Shown one piece after another: positions 22,975 through 34,586 of a stretch of DNA of 64,000 bases (its first letter is position 1; each line of letters starts with the position of its first letter). Both the position numbers and the translations under genes were made by a program. This DNA is from Monocercomonoides exilis (lineage: Eukaryota > Preaxostyla > Oxymonadida > Polymastigidae). The DNA lies in the NCBI GenBank assembly GCA_001643675.2, contig LSRY02000015.1, positions 625,001 to 689,000 on the forward strand. Reading direction: 5' to 3'. The notes under the pieces were generated by a model. It was given only the letters and a program-made list of their open reading frames with translations, ran no database searches and was not told where the DNA came from.

Positions 22975-24719
22975 ATGAGCTGCGCAGGGTATTATTCAAT
23001 TGTTAATCGATATTTCATTAATAAATATCATTTTTATATTTTTATTTTTATGCCATTAAAATGTTATAGCTATTGTGACGAAGCAGAAGATTGCGGCGGT
23101 TATCAACCGACTTATGGCTTTACTTCTGGATATGACACTTTTAAATCAAGTTTGAATTAATTATAGTTATTCACAGTTCGGAATGAGCGTTTCTTTTTCG
23201 GTTGTTATATTTTATTAACAATGATTTTCCATAAAATTAAAGCCACTCAACCTTCGATGACAGGAGATGGCCAAATGAGAGAAATGGGAGAAACACGAAA
23301 ATCACGTCAAACGCGTTATCAAGAACGTTTGTAGAGCATTTTCAAAATTTGTTTCATTTGGCAGAAAATAATATTTTTCTGAATTTTTGATTGGATTTAT
23401 AAATATTTTCGATTAATAATACTGCTTATTCTTTTAGTTGCGAATATGTCAACTCGTTCATTTCAGGAACATATGCAAAATCCAACATCACCACCCCGAC
23501 CTGAAAAGTTTCGATTAACAGACACCTTTTATGAGAAGCCAAAACCTCCTTCCCCACAAAAACCCACAGAGCAGCAGCGATTTTTCCAGAGATCGCTTCA
23601 ATATGCAGATTTGTTCCCATTGCACAAGCAACGATTGATGGGAACACTTCCAAAGAAATCTGACAAACACATTGAAGAAGCACCTTTTGGAGACTCGCCC
23701 TCCCGAACAGGCATCATTCCAAACTTTCGTGTTCGTGGACTTTCACCTCCAAAGAGGACGCATGATCCAAAATCATTTTATGAAGGAAGAGTTATGGCTA
23801 ATACTGTTGAGCGTGCATATCCTGATACCATTTTTATCACTCCAGACATGGAGGCACCACCTCAAGTGAGATCAATGGGAAGGGGAATGGGGTTCGCTTT
23901 TGCTTTGTTGCTTAAAAATTGAATCATTTTAATTTATATTCGTTCTTAATCTTATTATTTCTTTGTTCAAAAAATTGAAAAAAAAATTGATTCTAAAGTT
24001 ACACAATGTCAATGGCTGGAACAGGATCGCCATCTGGCACAAAGAGCCGCTCATTTGGAGGATCAACGATGATGGGCTCAACACTCAGCGATGGGCGTTC
24101 ACAGCTTGACGAGCGAGACATTCTGTACAAACACAAAAGACAGTATGCATCTGATTTCCCACCATTGGCTGATCGCCATCATCCAGAATGGGATGCCAAA
24201 GAGAGAAGAATGATCAAAGAGACAGAAGCAGCTGTGATGCGAAAGAAAGCTGAAGGAGAAGACGAGGACGAGGCCAAGAACGATCCTGAATGCAGATTCA
24301 AGCCGCGCTCCCTGCAGCAGCCAGTGCCTGTGCACCCTGAATATGCCTCAGGCAAGTCTGTGTCATCAACATATGCGATGTGTGGTCAAGTGAGTTATCT
24401 GCCACCAGACACCACAAAGCGCATTAGGACAGCACAGAGCTTGAACAGAAAGCGTGCAGAAGGGCTGGATGATGAGACAACTAGTCCTGCGACTGCTGGA
24501 AGCACAAGGAGAAAGACAAAGACGTCACCTTATGCTGTTACCACGTGGTCTTCGTTTGCTGCTGCTGCTGCGCCGGCCGTTGAGCCTGGCGATAAGCTGA
24601 AGTCGAGGTCGTTCGGATCACCGAGCGCTGGAAAAGCCGAAGGCGGCTCGCCTTATGCTCCTCCCAAGAAGAGCGAGAGGCCGCCGCTTAGAATTGCTAT
24701 TCATCCGACACGTTATTAA
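22975..24719 (+). CDS. Uncharacterised basic Pro/Ser-rich protein, five exons
   Basis: Proposed exons: 22975-22988 (14 nt, MSCAG), 23070-23149, 23243-23326, 23438-23891 and 23999-24719, totalling 1353 nt, or 450 residues plus TAA. Phases fit at every junction. The last donor is the least certain: a GTGAGA at 23866 is an alternative, and 24006 could instead be a separate start. The protein is rich in Pro, Ser, Arg and Tyr, and the motif SRSFG occurs twice in the last exon (near its start and near its end). Segments such as RFFQRSLQYADLFP and YKHKRQYASDFPP share a spaced aromatic/basic pattern. No domain is recognised. The style resembles structural microtubule-associated or axonemal proteins, but that is speculation. 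It stands between the Merlin relic and a convergent minus-strand gene. Confidence 0.6.
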
Positions 24720-25310
24720 GTGCGTGGGAGAATTGCAAATGGCCTACTGTATCTTTATTTTTTCACTCGCTTCTTTCTTGTTTTGTTGAGAACTCATGTT
24801 AAGTATGTAATGAACTGGGCTTCTCGAGTAGAGCCTCTCTTTCCGTTCAATTTGGATCCTTTTATCTGAAAGAACAAAGATACGGCGAAGCTTATTTCTA
24901 TTTTTCTCTTTCATCTCCTCTCTTCTTACCTCTTCTTTACTTCTCATCATCTTTTTTTGTCATATTTAAAATGTCACCTCAAAAATAATACAATCTTTTC
25001 TTCTTTTTATTTCTAAAGTCATCTCAATAATCATGCACTAACATATTCCTGTTTTTGAATTTTATCAAAATTTTTAACGGTTGCTTGTTTAATTAGACAA
25101 CAGTAAATAGAAAAGCAGACCATCCCATCTTCATCGAATCCGCTTAGAAACTCTAAAATTAAAGGAATTTGCTTGCAATCATTGTAATAAATAAAAGTAG
25201 GGTGAGTGATAATTTATGATAGTTATTTGAAAACATTAAACAGGCTTTTTTTTCGCTTTAACTGGAAAAATCAAAAGAAATTGCATTGACACAAGAATGC
25301 AGCAAGAGAC
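24720..25310. other. Intergenic region between convergent genes
   Basis: About 590 bp of AT-rich DNA with pyrimidine-rich stretches (for example 24894-24952). It should hold the 3' ends of the plus-strand gene ending at 24719 and the minus-strand gene ending at 25311. No further gene or repeat was recognised. Confidence 0.5.
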
Positions 25311-28046
25311 TTATTCCTGATCAAATATTGAAGGAAATTCCAAAATGTGTATTTCAAACAAATCTCTAGTCAAATAAGCACGAATTTGCTTCAACAGATG
25401 AGAATAGAAAGTTTTTATCTGACTGACTTGATTGCGTACAAAAGATTCAATAATCTCCGACTCTTTAATAATTGACAGAGAATCAGCAGGAAAAAACGGA
25501 AAGTGGGAAGACACAAAAGAACTAACATTTTGCACTCCTCGTATTCTCTTAATTCGAACAGGATGCGAAATAAAGCCATCAACAATTGGCGGTATTTCCA
25601 TAACTTCCGCAACCATCTTCGCCACTTTCTCATCGATCAGGTTGAATTCTTTTATTCCCAATTTCCTGAGTCGTTTGCACAGCCCAGCTGTGTATGGCTC
25701 GCGGAAGCCTTTGCCTCTTTCTTCATTGTCCAGTGTGATGTGCTGATTTCGCAATGGTACCTCAACCAAAGGCGCTGATTGGTCGAAAATGAAATGCGCC
25801 TCTTCTTCTTTGTATTGATTATAAGCGTTAAACATGTCGAACTTGTATCGAATATAATTTGAAAAGGGCAATGAGTCTTGAAATTTTTTGAAAGGAACGC
25901 ACAAATTGGCTTGTTTTTTAGATTTCTGGTGTTGACGAATTGTTCGAGATGTTTGAGAGCTGAAAGATGGCTGAAGAAATAATTGTGAGTATCCATCTGG
26001 GAGTTGAGCTTGTATCGGAGAAGTTGGTTCTTCTCTTTCTTCGGAAGGCACGTTTGTTTCATCAGTGCAAAATGAATTGCTGAATATACTTGGAAATTCA
26101 CTTGAAGTCTTCAAAGGGAAGTGAGGTGAACTACTAAATAACTGAAAAGATGATGAGAGAGGCAATTCTTGAGTTGAAATGCTATCAATTTTAGAGTTAA
26201 TTTGATAAGGATATGACGAATTTTGAGAAAAAGAAGGCTCTGAAGAAGGATAATTAAAGAAAACAGAATCTTTAGTGGAATATTCTATGCAATTATCTTG
26301 AGACGCTTGATGCTCCATATTGCTTAGAAATCGTTTTTTTGAATGATCTTGTTCTGATAAAGCCATTCTGCATATGTCCTTTTGGCTGGTCGTCGAAAAA
26401 TCTGAGTGATAAAGCGGAGGCGGCTCCTTATTTGGACCTGTCTGATATCGCTCAGAATTCGCAATAAGAAGACGTTCCAAGTCGGAAAGACCCTGCCATT
26501 CATCCTTCATTTGGGCTCTGCGTTCTCGTTTCTCAACCAGCTTCTTCAACTGCTCAAGCTTTTCTTGCTCCGCTGGATGAGTCGGTTCAGGTGCATTTAT
26601 CAGCATGCTCTTCAGTTCTTCTAATGTGAGTTTGCTTGCTATTTTACCGTCTTTCAGCACATAAATGTCTTCTTCCTCAAATTCCCAATCTTTTTGTTCT
26701 GCTTTCTGTTCAGCTTCTTCCCACATTTTTGTTTCGTTCTCGTCCACAATCCAATCTTTCTTTATCCATTCTCCAAATAGTTTCTTGTGAGCGTATGCCT
26801 CTTTTATTTGCTGTCGTACAATATCTCTTCGCTTTTTCGTCAATTTTCCGATCTCCTTTGAAGACGGATCATAAATTGATGAGTTTTGTTCATTCGTTTC
26901 TGCATCTTGCGAAAATGTTGTTAAATTGTTATCAAGATTTTGTTGCATCTTATTCTTTTTAATTGAATCCTGCAATTCACCCTTTTGGCTCTTCATTGTC
27001 CGAACCATTGCGCTATTTGGGGCTGCCAATGCATACTCTTCATCTTCCGCTTGCCACTTCCTTATGCACTCATCTCTGCTCATCTGTGCAGCCGATGATA
27101 CTCTTTCTCCATTGATTTCCACTTCAATTCCAGGCACCAGTTGCGCTTGAATGGGCTTCACCGTCCAGCGTGTGATGTTTGCTTCAAGGAGTGAGTCTAT
27201 CTCTGATGAGTCGATTGAGTCATTATCTAATTCAGGGCTTAAATCGTGAGTGTTTTGCAACTTATAGTTTGAATCATTTGTTAGAATGTTGCGTTGAGTT
27301 TTCGGCCAATCTGTTTCACAAGTTGTTGATTGATTAAGAATGTTATCAACTTCACAACGATTTTCCTTTTTGTAACCTTTAACTTTTGTTGGTGAAAATA
27401 TGTCCACTGAATCATTTTCGTCAGTTTCTTGCTTTAACATATTCTTTGCTTTTCTTTCGCTTTTCTTAAGATTCTCTCTGAAAGTTATCCTTTCGTATTC
27501 TTTTTTGATGTCAGATAAAAATTGCAGCTCAGTATAGAGCTGATTTCTGCGCTCTGCTATTGAAGGATTAACTCTCAATCGTTCAACATGCTCGCGAGTT
27601 AGAAATGTCTCATCATCTTTTATGTATTTCATGGGTGATTTGGTAGAAATATCTGAAATTCTTTCCGAAGTCAATAAAATCTCATTATCGCTTTTCCTGA
27701 GAGGGCTTCCCTCAGCACCTCTCACTTCTGGTACAGGACGATGAAGCATTCTGAAATCTTTATTTGAAAATGAAAATGAAGAAAGTTGTTCTGAAGACGA
27801 CGAAGAAGATTGGGTTGTTGTCCTGAAACACGTGTTTGCAAAGTTATAAGAATAACCGCATATGCCATTTGAAAAGGAGGATGTTTGTAATAAACTTGAA
27901 GTTTTTCTTGGTTTAGAAATGAAACTGTTGTTCGGATTACTTGGCAGTTTTTTATCAACAGAGCTCCGTGAGAAATCAAAAGGTAGTGATGATGATTGAG
28001 ATATTTTTTCATAAGAATTTGAAAATGTTCGAAAACCAGAAGTCAT
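25311..28046 (-). CDS. Uncharacterised hydrophilic protein, 911 residues
   Basis: A single open frame with no clear intron. The start is taken at the first ATG (28046, MTSGFRTFSNSYEK). The N-terminal third is Ser/Asn/Phe-rich and probably disordered. A charged, probably helical central part contains CIRKWQAEDEEYALAAPNSA, then KLTKKRRDIVRQQIKEAYAH, then a Lys/Glu-rich segment with LTLEELKSMLINAPEP and DEWQGLSDLERLLIANSERY. The C-terminal third looks folded, with REPYTAGLCKRLRKLGIKEF and MVAEVMEIPPIVDGF. No signal peptide or membrane segment is visible. I do not recognise the family. The composition suits a cytoskeletal or adaptor protein, which is only an impression. It lies in tandem downstream of POLE2 with about 550 bp between them. 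Confidence 0.75.
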   Translation of the reverse strand: MTSGFRTFSNSYEKISQSSSLPFDFSRSSVDKKLPSNPNNSFISKPRKTSSLLQTSSFSNGICGYSYNFANTCFRTTTQSSSSSSEQLSSFSFSNKDFRMLHRPVPEVRGAEGSPLRKSDNEILLTSERISDISTKSPMKYIKDDETFLTREHVERLRVNPSIAERRNQLYTELQFLSDIKKEYERITFRENLKKSERKAKNMLKQETDENDSVDIFSPTKVKGYKKENRCEVDNILNQSTTCETDWPKTQRNILTNDSNYKLQNTHDLSPELDNDSIDSSEIDSLLEANITRWTVKPIQAQLVPGIEVEINGERVSSAAQMSRDECIRKWQAEDEEYALAAPNSAMVRTMKSQKGELQDSIKKNKMQQNLDNNLTTFSQDAETNEQNSSIYDPSSKEIGKLTKKRRDIVRQQIKEAYAHKKLFGEWIKKDWIVDENETKMWEEAEQKAEQKDWEFEEEDIYVLKDGKIASKLTLEELKSMLINAPEPTHPAEQEKLEQLKKLVEKRERRAQMKDEWQGLSDLERLLIANSERYQTGPNKEPPPLYHSDFSTTSQKDICRMALSEQDHSKKRFLSNMEHQASQDNCIEYSTKDSVFFNYPSSEPSFSQNSSYPYQINSKIDSISTQELPLSSSFQLFSSSPHFPLKTSSEFPSIFSNSFCTDETNVPSEEREEPTSPIQAQLPDGYSQLFLQPSFSSQTSRTIRQHQKSKKQANLCVPFKKFQDSLPFSNYIRYKFDMFNAYNQYKEEEAHFIFDQSAPLVEVPLRNQHITLDNEERGKGFREPYTAGLCKRLRKLGIKEFNLIDEKVAKMVAEVMEIPPIVDGFISHPVRIKRIRGVQNVSSFVSSHFPFFPADSLSIIKESEIIESFVRNQVSQIKTFYSHLLKQIRAYLTRDLFEIHILEFPSIFDQE

Positions 28047-28594
28047 GAAAGAAGTAAAATACAAAATAGTTCTTGTAATACAATGCTAATAGGAAGTTGT
28101 ATCTTTATCTTATTCTCAGATAAACAATATATAATTTACGCTTTTTAGAGTATTTGTTTAATGTTCAGTTTGAAACACTATTTTTTTAACGCAAAAATGA
28201 ATAATTGCAAAAAATTAATAATGGTGCCTGCATGATAGATATCAGCGTTTAAGAAAAACATTTGAAAAATCTTATAGGATGTGTTCAGAATGCAACCATA
28301 TATTCGATTTCACAATCTTTTGGAAAATATTGAAGAAATTTCACAATATGAAGTTATTTCTGTTTAATTTCAAAATAAGAAACTGAAAGCTTGTGCTAAA
28401 AAATGGAAATGAAAATATTATTGTTCATGTGCTTCAAATGCGTTTAATAGAGAAATGGTTCCATGAAATTTCAAAAAGAACCCATCGTATTCTTTATTCA
28501 CGATAGTTAAATAATAAAAATCGATATTGATATGACCAGATGAAATGCTAAAGAATCAGATGAAAAGTTCATTGAAGAAATGAAGTGGATAAGC
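28047..28594. other. Intergenic spacer between POLE2 and the 911-residue gene
   Basis: About 550 bp of AT-rich DNA between two minus-strand genes. It should contain the POLE2 3' end and the promoter of the downstream gene. No ORF with recognisable content, RNA gene or repeat was seen. Confidence 0.5.
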
Positions 28595-31500
28595 TCAGTC
28601 AATTTGAGAAGGCTCCCATTCTCCTGTTGAAGGGTAATACACAAAAAAGCTAAACGCCTGTGAAAATGAACCGGGGTTAATACACTTTGTATCCTGATAC
28701 GTGAGATTAAATTCTGGCCATGAGTCTCCAATTACAACCTTGTGGAATTCACATGAAACGAAAAATAATAAAATTTCAAATAGCATTGGAAAGGGGAAAA
28801 AAATAGCTTGCTATTAAAATTGAAAAGTCAAAAAAAAAGCATACGAAATGTGGAAGAGGATAAAGAGATAACGAATCTGCATGAGACCACATAATTGGCT
28901 GAAGTGCAAATGGAAGAGGCGCAAGTGTTGCTTGGTCAAACAGTGTTCTCAACATCTGCAATTAATTAGACAATTATTATTATTATTATTATTATTAGAA
29001 ATATTTCTTTTAAAAAAATTGATTATGAAAATGAAAATAGCATACAAATTGTGAGATAACAAATTCCTGTTGAGCTTTTGATTCTTCAATCTCAAACGCT
29101 GTTGGAATTTGTGAAGAAGATGAGGTTGTCACCAATGACGTAGATGATGCTGATACCGAAGCAGAGGACGGCTGTGAAGATGAAGAGGCATTAGAGTTAT
29201 CTGTTATTGAGCATTGAGATTCCAACTGAAATTGAAGGTTCTCAGAAGAAGAGTCAGAAGAATGCGAAAGCGACTGAGAAAGGGGGTGTGAGATTGAGGC
29301 GGATGCGTGGCACACCCGACGAAGCTTTGAAGTGATGTCATCTCTGAAGAAGAGAATTGTCTGATCATACACTGTCATCCTGTTGTGAAAGGTCATGCAT
29401 AGAGTCAAAATGAAAAGTGAAAAAAAAAGATATAAAAACATTTATGGAAATGTTTTGTAAAACAAAGCAAAATCAAGTTAATATTTAAAAATATATGAAA
29501 ATCGAATTAAAATAAAAAATCAAAAAAAAAAAAAAATGAGAAAAAAATAGATTTTTACAACAAAACTATTTATTTATCCATCAACTTCATTTATAAAACG
29601 CTCACAAACCTGCATGGATTTGTTGTATTTATAAAGTTGATGTTATATTTCTTAAATGGAGCAAAAAGTGAACTAAAGAGTGAGCGACGAGGAAGAATGG
29701 ATGGGGTGGGTGTAAGATCACGCGGTCCTGGAATAAAAACTTATAACAAAATTGAAATAAAGCATTCATATTGAACTTTGGTTAATGTTGAATAAGTCTT
29801 TCATACCAAATGTTGTTTTCTGAGCAATATTTGTATATTTTGATATCAAAACAGCTAAATATTCAAATTGTTTCTTCAGATTTTCCTCATCGTCAGAACC
29901 CTAATAATAAAAAGAAAAAGAAAAATGTATATCATGATAAATTAATTCGTCAAAATAATAAATAATGAAAAATTACAACAACAAAAAAAGAAAAGAAAAG
30001 AAAAGAAATAGAGAAAAAAAAAGCTACAGCACTGGGTTTTTCCAGGCGGTCACCCATCCAAGTACTAACCCAGCGTTGGCCGCTTAACTTCGGAGGTCTG
30101 AAGGGATCCGGTGCGTATGACCAACTATGGCCGTAGCTCGAACGAACAATTCTTTGCACCACTTTTATCACATTCTCCTTTCATTCACTTTCAAATTTTT
30201 AATTTATTAATTGTCTTCATTTCTTCGATATCTTTTCTTCTTTTCTCTATCACTCATTTGCATACTGCCATAACTGATTGAGAGGAAAAATTTCCCATGA
30301 GAACGATGTACTTTGGAGGAATGCTCTCGCTGTCGTTGTATCCATCAAGCAATATAGATAATTTTTGAGTAACGCGAGGCTCATCTAAATAAACATCGCT
30401 TAAAACGACAATGAACGACGAAGAGGCAGATCGGACTTGAACAAGTTGCTAAAATATGAATGAAAAAGTTTAGTAATTCATTGAATAAATATGAATGGTA
30501 TAAAAGACTCAAAAAAGATATTCTAATAAAAAGATTGAAATACTGTTTCGTTAAATGCATCCAAAGAGCTGACTTGACTTTCTTTTTGGACTTTTTGTGC
30601 TTCTTTTGAATCTGCATTTTCTCGTTTTTCACTCTTTTCTGTTCCTTTTTGAAGTCCCTTGGTTCTCCAACCTTTGAGCAATTCTGGATTTGCTTCAATA
30701 CTTTCACTCCGTTTTTCTGTCGGTGGAAAAAACAATCCATTCACAAGAAATGTTCCTTTTTTAATTCCTTTTTGAATTCCTTTCATCGTTCCAGCTTCTT
30801 TTTCATCAGCTCCTCCCATTAAGCCAAATCCATCTGAAGACGAACCTTCTGGCTCCATTCCTCTCAATTCCACATTTTCTTCTTTGTCGCTCACTTTCTC
30901 TCCATCTACAATGACAAAAGAACCTTCAGTGAAAAATCCTTCATTCACATAGCTAATTCTTTCAAAGCTCAGCGGAATTGATCCGGATGGATCTTCCAAC
31001 ACCAAATTTAACTCTTTCATCGGGCGAAGATCGTTCTGCTCTTCAACGAAACTGGACACTTGACTTGTGGGGTCTGGATTTTCTCGAAGTATCCCAAATA
31101 ACAACTTTCGTCCAGTGCTTCCAAGAAGAGAAGCAATTGGTGTAATCTAGAAATCAAGATAATTCAAATAGCAAATTGTCATTTGGAAAATTTCTTCATC
31201 ATAAAATAATGAAATGTTGATATTGTAACCTCGTTGTTATGAGCGTTAATTCCAATACCCGAATTCGTTTTTGCTTGAGAAAAAGCTGGACTTCTTAGCA
31301 GCCTTTGATACAGAATGGAATATCTTTCCACTAAAGTATTTTTTATAAAGAGAAGGAGAAAAGAATATCGATTATAAGAAATAAGCACAAATCAAACAAA
31401 AATATTCCCTTTTTGAAGATGCATCTCCAAGAATTGTTTGGTGAAATTGAGAAATTCTTTATAAAAAAAGTGCACATAAATACGTAATTATTTTCTTGTC

Positions 31501-31838
31501 ATGTTATAGAAAACTGTATCACACTCAAATCGTTTTATATCCGAGCGAAAGTGTACGAAGGGAGTTTCAAAAGCGCTTTGAACATCAAAAAAACTGTCAT
31601 CGTCTACAATAAGATAAGGATCTTTTGTTCGTTGAACATGTGCAATTGCTTCTGTAATATGTGAAAGTTTACAAAGTTGTGTATTCGAAGAGCTTAAATA
31701 TTCCAGAATATCTGTCAATAACTCTCCAGGACTTTCTTGATCGTTCAAAAACGTGCATAAATGATCCAGTCCAGCGGCATCGATATTCATGCTTTGAAGC
31801 CTGAGCTTAGATAGCACAAGCTTCCTTATATTTTCCAT
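28595..31838 (-). CDS. POLE2: DNA polymerase epsilon subunit 2 (B subunit), nine exons
   Basis: The accessory B subunit of replicative DNA polymerase epsilon, nuclear. Exons on the minus strand: 31838-31523, 31330-31230, 31146-30544, 30448-30266, 29900-29807, 29727-29610, 29379-29046, 28955-28845 and 28738-28595. They sum to 2004 nt, or 667 residues plus TGA. Family landmarks appear in order: an N-terminal helical domain, ERYSILYQRLLRSP, ITPIASLLGSTGRKLLFG, the OB-like LVLEDPSGSIPLSF, the phosphoesterase-like core VLSDVYLDEPRVTQKL and IVLMGNFSSQSV, then FGPRDLTPTPSILP, NPCR, ILFFRDDITSKLRR, LAPLPFALQPIMWSHADSL and CINPGSF. Two insertions, in the OB region (exon 3) and in exon 7, make it longer than the human protein (about 527 residues). 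The first donor (GTGATA) is inferred from phase. Intron 4 contains a 5S rRNA gene. It is transcribed divergently from NAF1. Confidence 0.92.
30014..30021 (-). terminator. RNA polymerase III T-run terminator of the 5S gene
   Basis: Eight T residues on the minus strand immediately follow the 5S helix I sequence (nine counting the last helix base), which is longer than the four or more usually sufficient for Pol III termination. A second pyrimidine-rich stretch follows at about 29978-30009. Confidence 0.85.
30020..30138 (-). rRNA. 5S rRNA, nested in POLE2 intron 4
   Basis: The minus strand reads AGCTACGGCCATAGTTGG at the 5' end, AAGTTAAGC in the A-box region, TTAGTACTTGGATGGGTGAC over the C box, and CTGTAGCTT at the 3' end, all typical of eukaryotic 5S rRNA. 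Helix I closes as AGCTAC with GTAGCT. Length is 117 nt to the end of helix I, or about 119 with two terminal U residues. It lies within the 365-nt POLE2 intron 30265-29901, on the same strand as the host gene. The internal control region means RNA polymerase III can transcribe it independently. Conserved loops look intact, so it may be functional. Confidence 0.96.
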
Positions 31839-32766
31839 TTTAGGAGAAAAATTCGCTTTTTGTTTTAAATAAGATGATCAATAAATAATAAAATCTTTTT
31901 ATTATCATTAATATCTTAACCATGCTATTTGAGCTTTAAAAAGTAATTTTTCAAAGAAAATGCTGTAACTCAGAGAAATTATTGCACAGGAAAATCATTA
32001 TAAGCATCATTTTTTGAAAGAACATTGAATAATTTAGAAGAATATAAAAATTTAATAATGAAAAAGTTTTATTTTATTATAGCGCTTATTGCGTTGCATT
32101 ACATCAAAAGAATGTTCTTTATCACATAAAAATTGTTGTAAATAAATCAACGTGCGTCTTGTCTATGATTTATAATTTTTCAGAAAAAACATTTGAATCC
32201 TTCTCTGAAATCTGCTTTGAACAATTTATCAATAATACAAAGACTGTAATTGTTGCAGACATATCGTATGCATTGTTATAAATTTATATCCCCTTCGAAC
32301 TTTTTTTTTCTCCAATAAGTGAATTTAAACGCTCTTCAAGCTTTCGAATAATCCAACAACTGTAAGCTCTTTCTTCTTCTTTATTTTCTTTCCTTTTTTT
32401 TTTTATGTAATGCTTGTGCTTTTATCAATTCTTTTTGAAAGGAACGTTTATAAGAATATATTGCATGCACTTTTTTGTTCAAAACGCAATGATCAACTTG
32501 GAAAATAGAATTTTCAAAATGAAAATTATAAGCATTTTTTCTCATCATCTTTTCAATAGATTCACAATCTGATTTCATTTCTGTCTAGTTCCAACGAAAT
32601 GATATCAGATTATTCTCATGAAAGAAAAACCAATAATTGTTGAAATTTCTTGATTTACATTATTCAATTAAAAAAACAGAATTTCCTTGTAATTATTATG
32701 ATGACAATCGTGATTATCTTTGCTTTGCAAAATATTAAAATAAAATGTCCCCTTTATTTATAACAA
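31839..32766. other. Divergent promoter region between POLE2 and NAF1
   Basis: About 930 bp between two divergently transcribed housekeeping genes, with no supported ORF. It is AT-rich, with T-runs near 32302-32310 and 32391-32404. It should contain both promoters, but no TATA-like or initiator element could be assigned with confidence. Confidence 0.5.
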
Positions 32767-34293
32767 ATGGAACAATATGAAAACACTCAAGAAAATGAGA
32801 ACAGTAGCATGCTAATAAGTACAAAATGCGGTATTGAAATATTAGAAGATAGTGATAGTTCGAATGACGAAGAAGAGGATCTTGATCGAATGATCGTTGA
32901 GGAAGGAATTCCAGAAGATGATGAAATTGATGATGTGTCTGCTACTGGAATTAAAAGTGTACATGAAATAACTGTGTGCACTTGATAAATTATGTTATTT
33001 ATTTGTTTTTATTTGTTGAAGCCTGAACCTCCAGAAATTTCTGCGTTGCCAACAATTAATGAAACACAAGCTATTGAAGAAATTGGCCAAGTAGAGTCCG
33101 TTGTTGAGGGAATTGCTGTTGTTAAGGCGGATACATCAAAGCATATCCTTGATGCTGGGAGTCTATTGTGTTTAAGTACACGTCGTTCAATTGGTTTTAT
33201 TGAAGATGTGTTTGGTCCGGTGGTTCAGCCATTTTATACGATACGTTTAAGCAATGAATTGCTCTCATTGCCTGAAATAACAATTCGTAAAGGAACTCCA
33301 ATCTTTGCAGCATCTGATATGGAAATTATTGCTCAACCTGATAGATCAAAAGGAAGTGATGCATCAAATGTTGATGATGAAGAAATTGCAGATTACGAAA
33401 GGGAATTTTCTGATGATGAAGAAGAAGAAAAATGGAAAGCTCAAAGAAAAAAGGAAAAATTAAAATTGAAAGAAGAAAAATCATCAAAGCAAGAAAAGCA
33501 ATCTTCTTCATCATTCAGACTTCGACAAAATCGTAGAGAATCGGGCCATGAAAACGTAACACTAGGAAATGGAGATAAATTTTCCAGGAAAAAGGTTGAT
33601 GCGCCCAGTCCCTATTCTGGCTATCCCTTTTCGCAAGTTACAAATTCTCCGATGTTTTATCCAGCACCAATGGGATATGGGCCAAGTCAGAATCAAATGA
33701 TGAGTAACTCTGGTGGAAGCAACGGAGTCATGTGGATGATGCCCTATCCAATGGCCTACCCTGGTCCTGACAAGCCTCATGGGGATATTATGCCTTCGCT
33801 TCCTGTAGGAATGGCATATGGATATCCGATGAACTCTTACGTAATGACTCAGCCTCCACCTCAGCCTGGCCAAATGTTTAACCCTTCTTTCCAACAGCCT
33901 GCTCCTGTTGCTTGGGGAATGATGCCCCAGCCGGCCGCTCCTGTCGTTCATTCTGCTCAACCATCCACTTCGCCAAGCTCTTCGACAAGCACTTCTTCTT
34001 CTTCTTCTTCTTCTTCTCAGATGACGCCGGCTGACATCTTCCCTGGAAGTGCATTGCAAGCATCTGCAATCACTTCTACTACTTCATCTTCTGTGAGTGA
34101 ACAAACCTCTGCTCCCGCATCTTCAACTATCTCTACGTCATCAGCGTTGTCTTCATCCCCTTCGTCATTATCGTCAACAACAATGAATGCATCTGTTGAA
34201 GGTGTATCCTGTCCAAATAATTCAAGCACAGATTTAACTAATCCTTCTCAATCCGAATTGAATTATCAACTGTTTCAGGATCATCCTAAATAA
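32767..34293 (+). CDS. NAF1: H/ACA snoRNP assembly factor NAF1, two exons
   Basis: Exons 32767-32958 and 33022-34293 join in phase 0 to give 487 residues plus TAA. The N-terminal exon is acidic (SNDEEEDLDR). Exon 2 contains the Gar1-like beta-barrel core at about residues 77-165, with IGQVESVVEGIAVVK, then IGFIEDVFGPVVQPFYTIRL, matching the family's GIVSSI and GPV..PFY motifs. It is followed by KGSDASNVDDEEIADYEREF, where the family has KGSDAS and an acidic FSDDE stretch, and then a Lys-rich segment. The rest is a Met/Pro/Tyr-rich and Ser-rich low-complexity tail. NAF1 binds the pseudouridine synthase Cbf5/dyskerin in place of Gar1 during nuclear assembly of H/ACA RNPs. It is divergent from POLE2. 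The 63-nt intron has a GTACAT donor. Confidence 0.92.
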
Positions 34294-34586
34294 TTGCGCC
34301 TCATGTTACAAATAACATTTCAGAATCAACTCAGCAATAAGCAATTTGAATTTTCAATTATTAAAAAATAAAGAAAAAGTGAATAATTTAAAATAAGAAT
34401 TGAACTTTTTTTTTAAGTGAGTGAGCTTGAAGCAATTATACGCTTAGGTTATTCGGGATTGCGAGTGCTTTGAAATTTTAAGTTTGATTTTTTGTTTATT
34501 TTTTACTTGACTGCCCTTAATAAGTAAAAGTGATTCATTTTAGAAAATTTGCAAATTTGAGTTGAACGGGTTGAAGTGCAATTTTA

